A stretch of DNA of 64,000 bases, from the NCBI RefSeq assembly GCF_003946245.1, contig NZ_RHNN01000007.1, positions 1-64,000 on the forward strand, given 5' to 3'. This document shows, one piece after another, positions 63,550 through 64,000 of this stretch (positions are counted from its first letter, which is position 1; every line of letters starts with the position of its first letter). A program made the translations under genes and the position numbers. Below the pieces are notes generated by a model, which did no database searches, was not told the origin of the DNA, and saw only the letters and a list, made by a program, of their open reading frames with translations. Source of the stretch: Levilactobacillus cerevisiae (lineage in GTDB: Bacteria > Bacillota > Bacilli > Lactobacillales > Lactobacillaceae).

Positions 63550-64000
63550 TTAATTATTTAAGGCTTCCTGCCCACCAGTAATTTCGGTGATTTCAGTCGT
63601 GATCTGTGCTTGACGTGCACGGTTATAGTGCAGTTGCAAGGTCGCAATTAAATCATCAGCGTTATCAGTGGCAGACTGCATCGCGTTGGTACTTGATGCA
63701 TGTTCGGCCGTCTTTGCGTCCAGAATCGCACCATAAACTAAGCTTTCCGCGTATTGCGGTAACACAACCTGGAGCACAGCTTCATCAGAAGGCTCCGTGT
63801 CATATTCGGCCGTTAATGGCGTGGCTTCGGTATCGTTTGCCGCTTCAGTCGACATCGTTTCCTTGTCAACTGGCAACATCTTCTCAGCTCGGAAACGAGA
63901 TGAGATTCGGTTCACAAAATGGTTGTAGCACACGAAGAGTTCATCAAAGACCTCATCGTTGAACATCGTGGTAACGGTCTTAACAATTTCCCGAACTTCA
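63550..64000 (-). CDS. atpG: ATP synthase gamma subunit (3' part, cut by the window edge)
   Basis: Open to the window end, so only about 149 C-terminal residues are seen; the start lies beyond 64000. The C-terminal helix ending in [23 protein letters not shown] is the conserved gamma C-terminus that turns inside the alpha3-beta3 ring. [18 protein letters not shown] is typical. An acidic surface loop (about 35-62 of this fragment: [19 protein letters not shown]) is present. Upstream of atpD as usual. Confidence 0.95.
   Translation of the reverse strand, partial: EVREIVKTVTTMFNDEVFDELFVCYNHFVNRISSRFRAEKMLPVDKETMSTEAANDTEATPLTAEYDTEPSDEAVLQVVLPQYAESLVYGAILDAKTAEHASSTNAMQSATDNADDLIATLQLHYNRARQAQITTEITEITGGQEALNN

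Overview
The window is a contiguous piece of a Lactobacillaceae-type chromosome: a rod-shaped, low-to-medium G+C Gram-positive with roughly half G+C by eye. Gene order is the classical Firmicute backbone: cshB-nrnA / dinB / yajC-ruvB-ruvA / mutL-mutS-ymdB / rny / recA-cinA / pgsA-rodZ-ymfH-ymfF / minD-minC-mreD-mreC-mreB-radC-folC-valS-tpx-thiI-nifS-ezrA / msrC-rpsD / rarA / ddl / rodA / mbl-murA-ywzB-atpCDG. The D-Ala ligase carries the Phe signature of D-Ala-D-Lac ligases, which points to a naturally vancomycin-insensitive lactobacillus (inference). The window looks like Levilactobacillus or a relative, but species is not established here. No tRNA, rRNA, CRISPR array, prophage or intact insertion sequence was seen.

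Layout. 1-9.7 kb: RNA helicase, nanoRNase, translesion polymerase, YajC, Holliday-junction RuvAB and MutL. 9.7-17 kb: MutS, YmdB, RNase Y and RecA, so this third is rich in DNA repair; LexA-like operators sit at dinB, ruvA and recA. 17-23 kb: CinA, PgsA, RodZ and an M16 peptidase pair. 23-26 kb: an amino-acid ABC importer behind a tandem T-box leader whose apparent specifier is CAC (His). 26-33 kb: MinCD, MreBCD, RadC and FolC. 33-43 kb: ValS with a T-box (specifier GTA, Val), Tpx, ThiI, NifS, EzrA, MsrC and ribosomal protein S4. 43-50 kb: AI-2E-type exporter, DUF1054 and DUF1694 proteins, RarA, a 6S-like (Lacto-usp) RNA with its small membrane protein and universal stress protein, and an XRE/TPR regulator. 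50-64 kb: membrane GDPD, Ddl, a DUF2785-like protein, an SPFH protein, a GcvH-like protein, RodA, YidD, Mbl, MurA, YwzB and the 3' end of the ATP synthase operon.

The genes fall into a few systems: DNA repair and SOS (RuvAB, MutSL, RecA, DinB, RarA, RadC), elongasome and divisome (MreBCD, Mbl, RodA, RodZ, MinCD, EzrA), cell-wall precursors (MurA, Ddl), and tRNA/sulfur metabolism (ValS, ThiI, NifS).

The most unusual feature is non-coding. At least fourteen intergenic copies of one structured element (called type I here) occur on both strands. Each full copy is 140-180 nt: an outer stem encloses three hairpins. Stem sequences differ between copies but stay complementary, while internal loops are conserved (a 4-nt GACC bulge in one hairpin, ACT opposite AGG in another). 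A second, unrelated structured repeat (type II) has three full copies and a half copy. I do not recognise either as a described family. Together they fill most of the long gene-free stretches.
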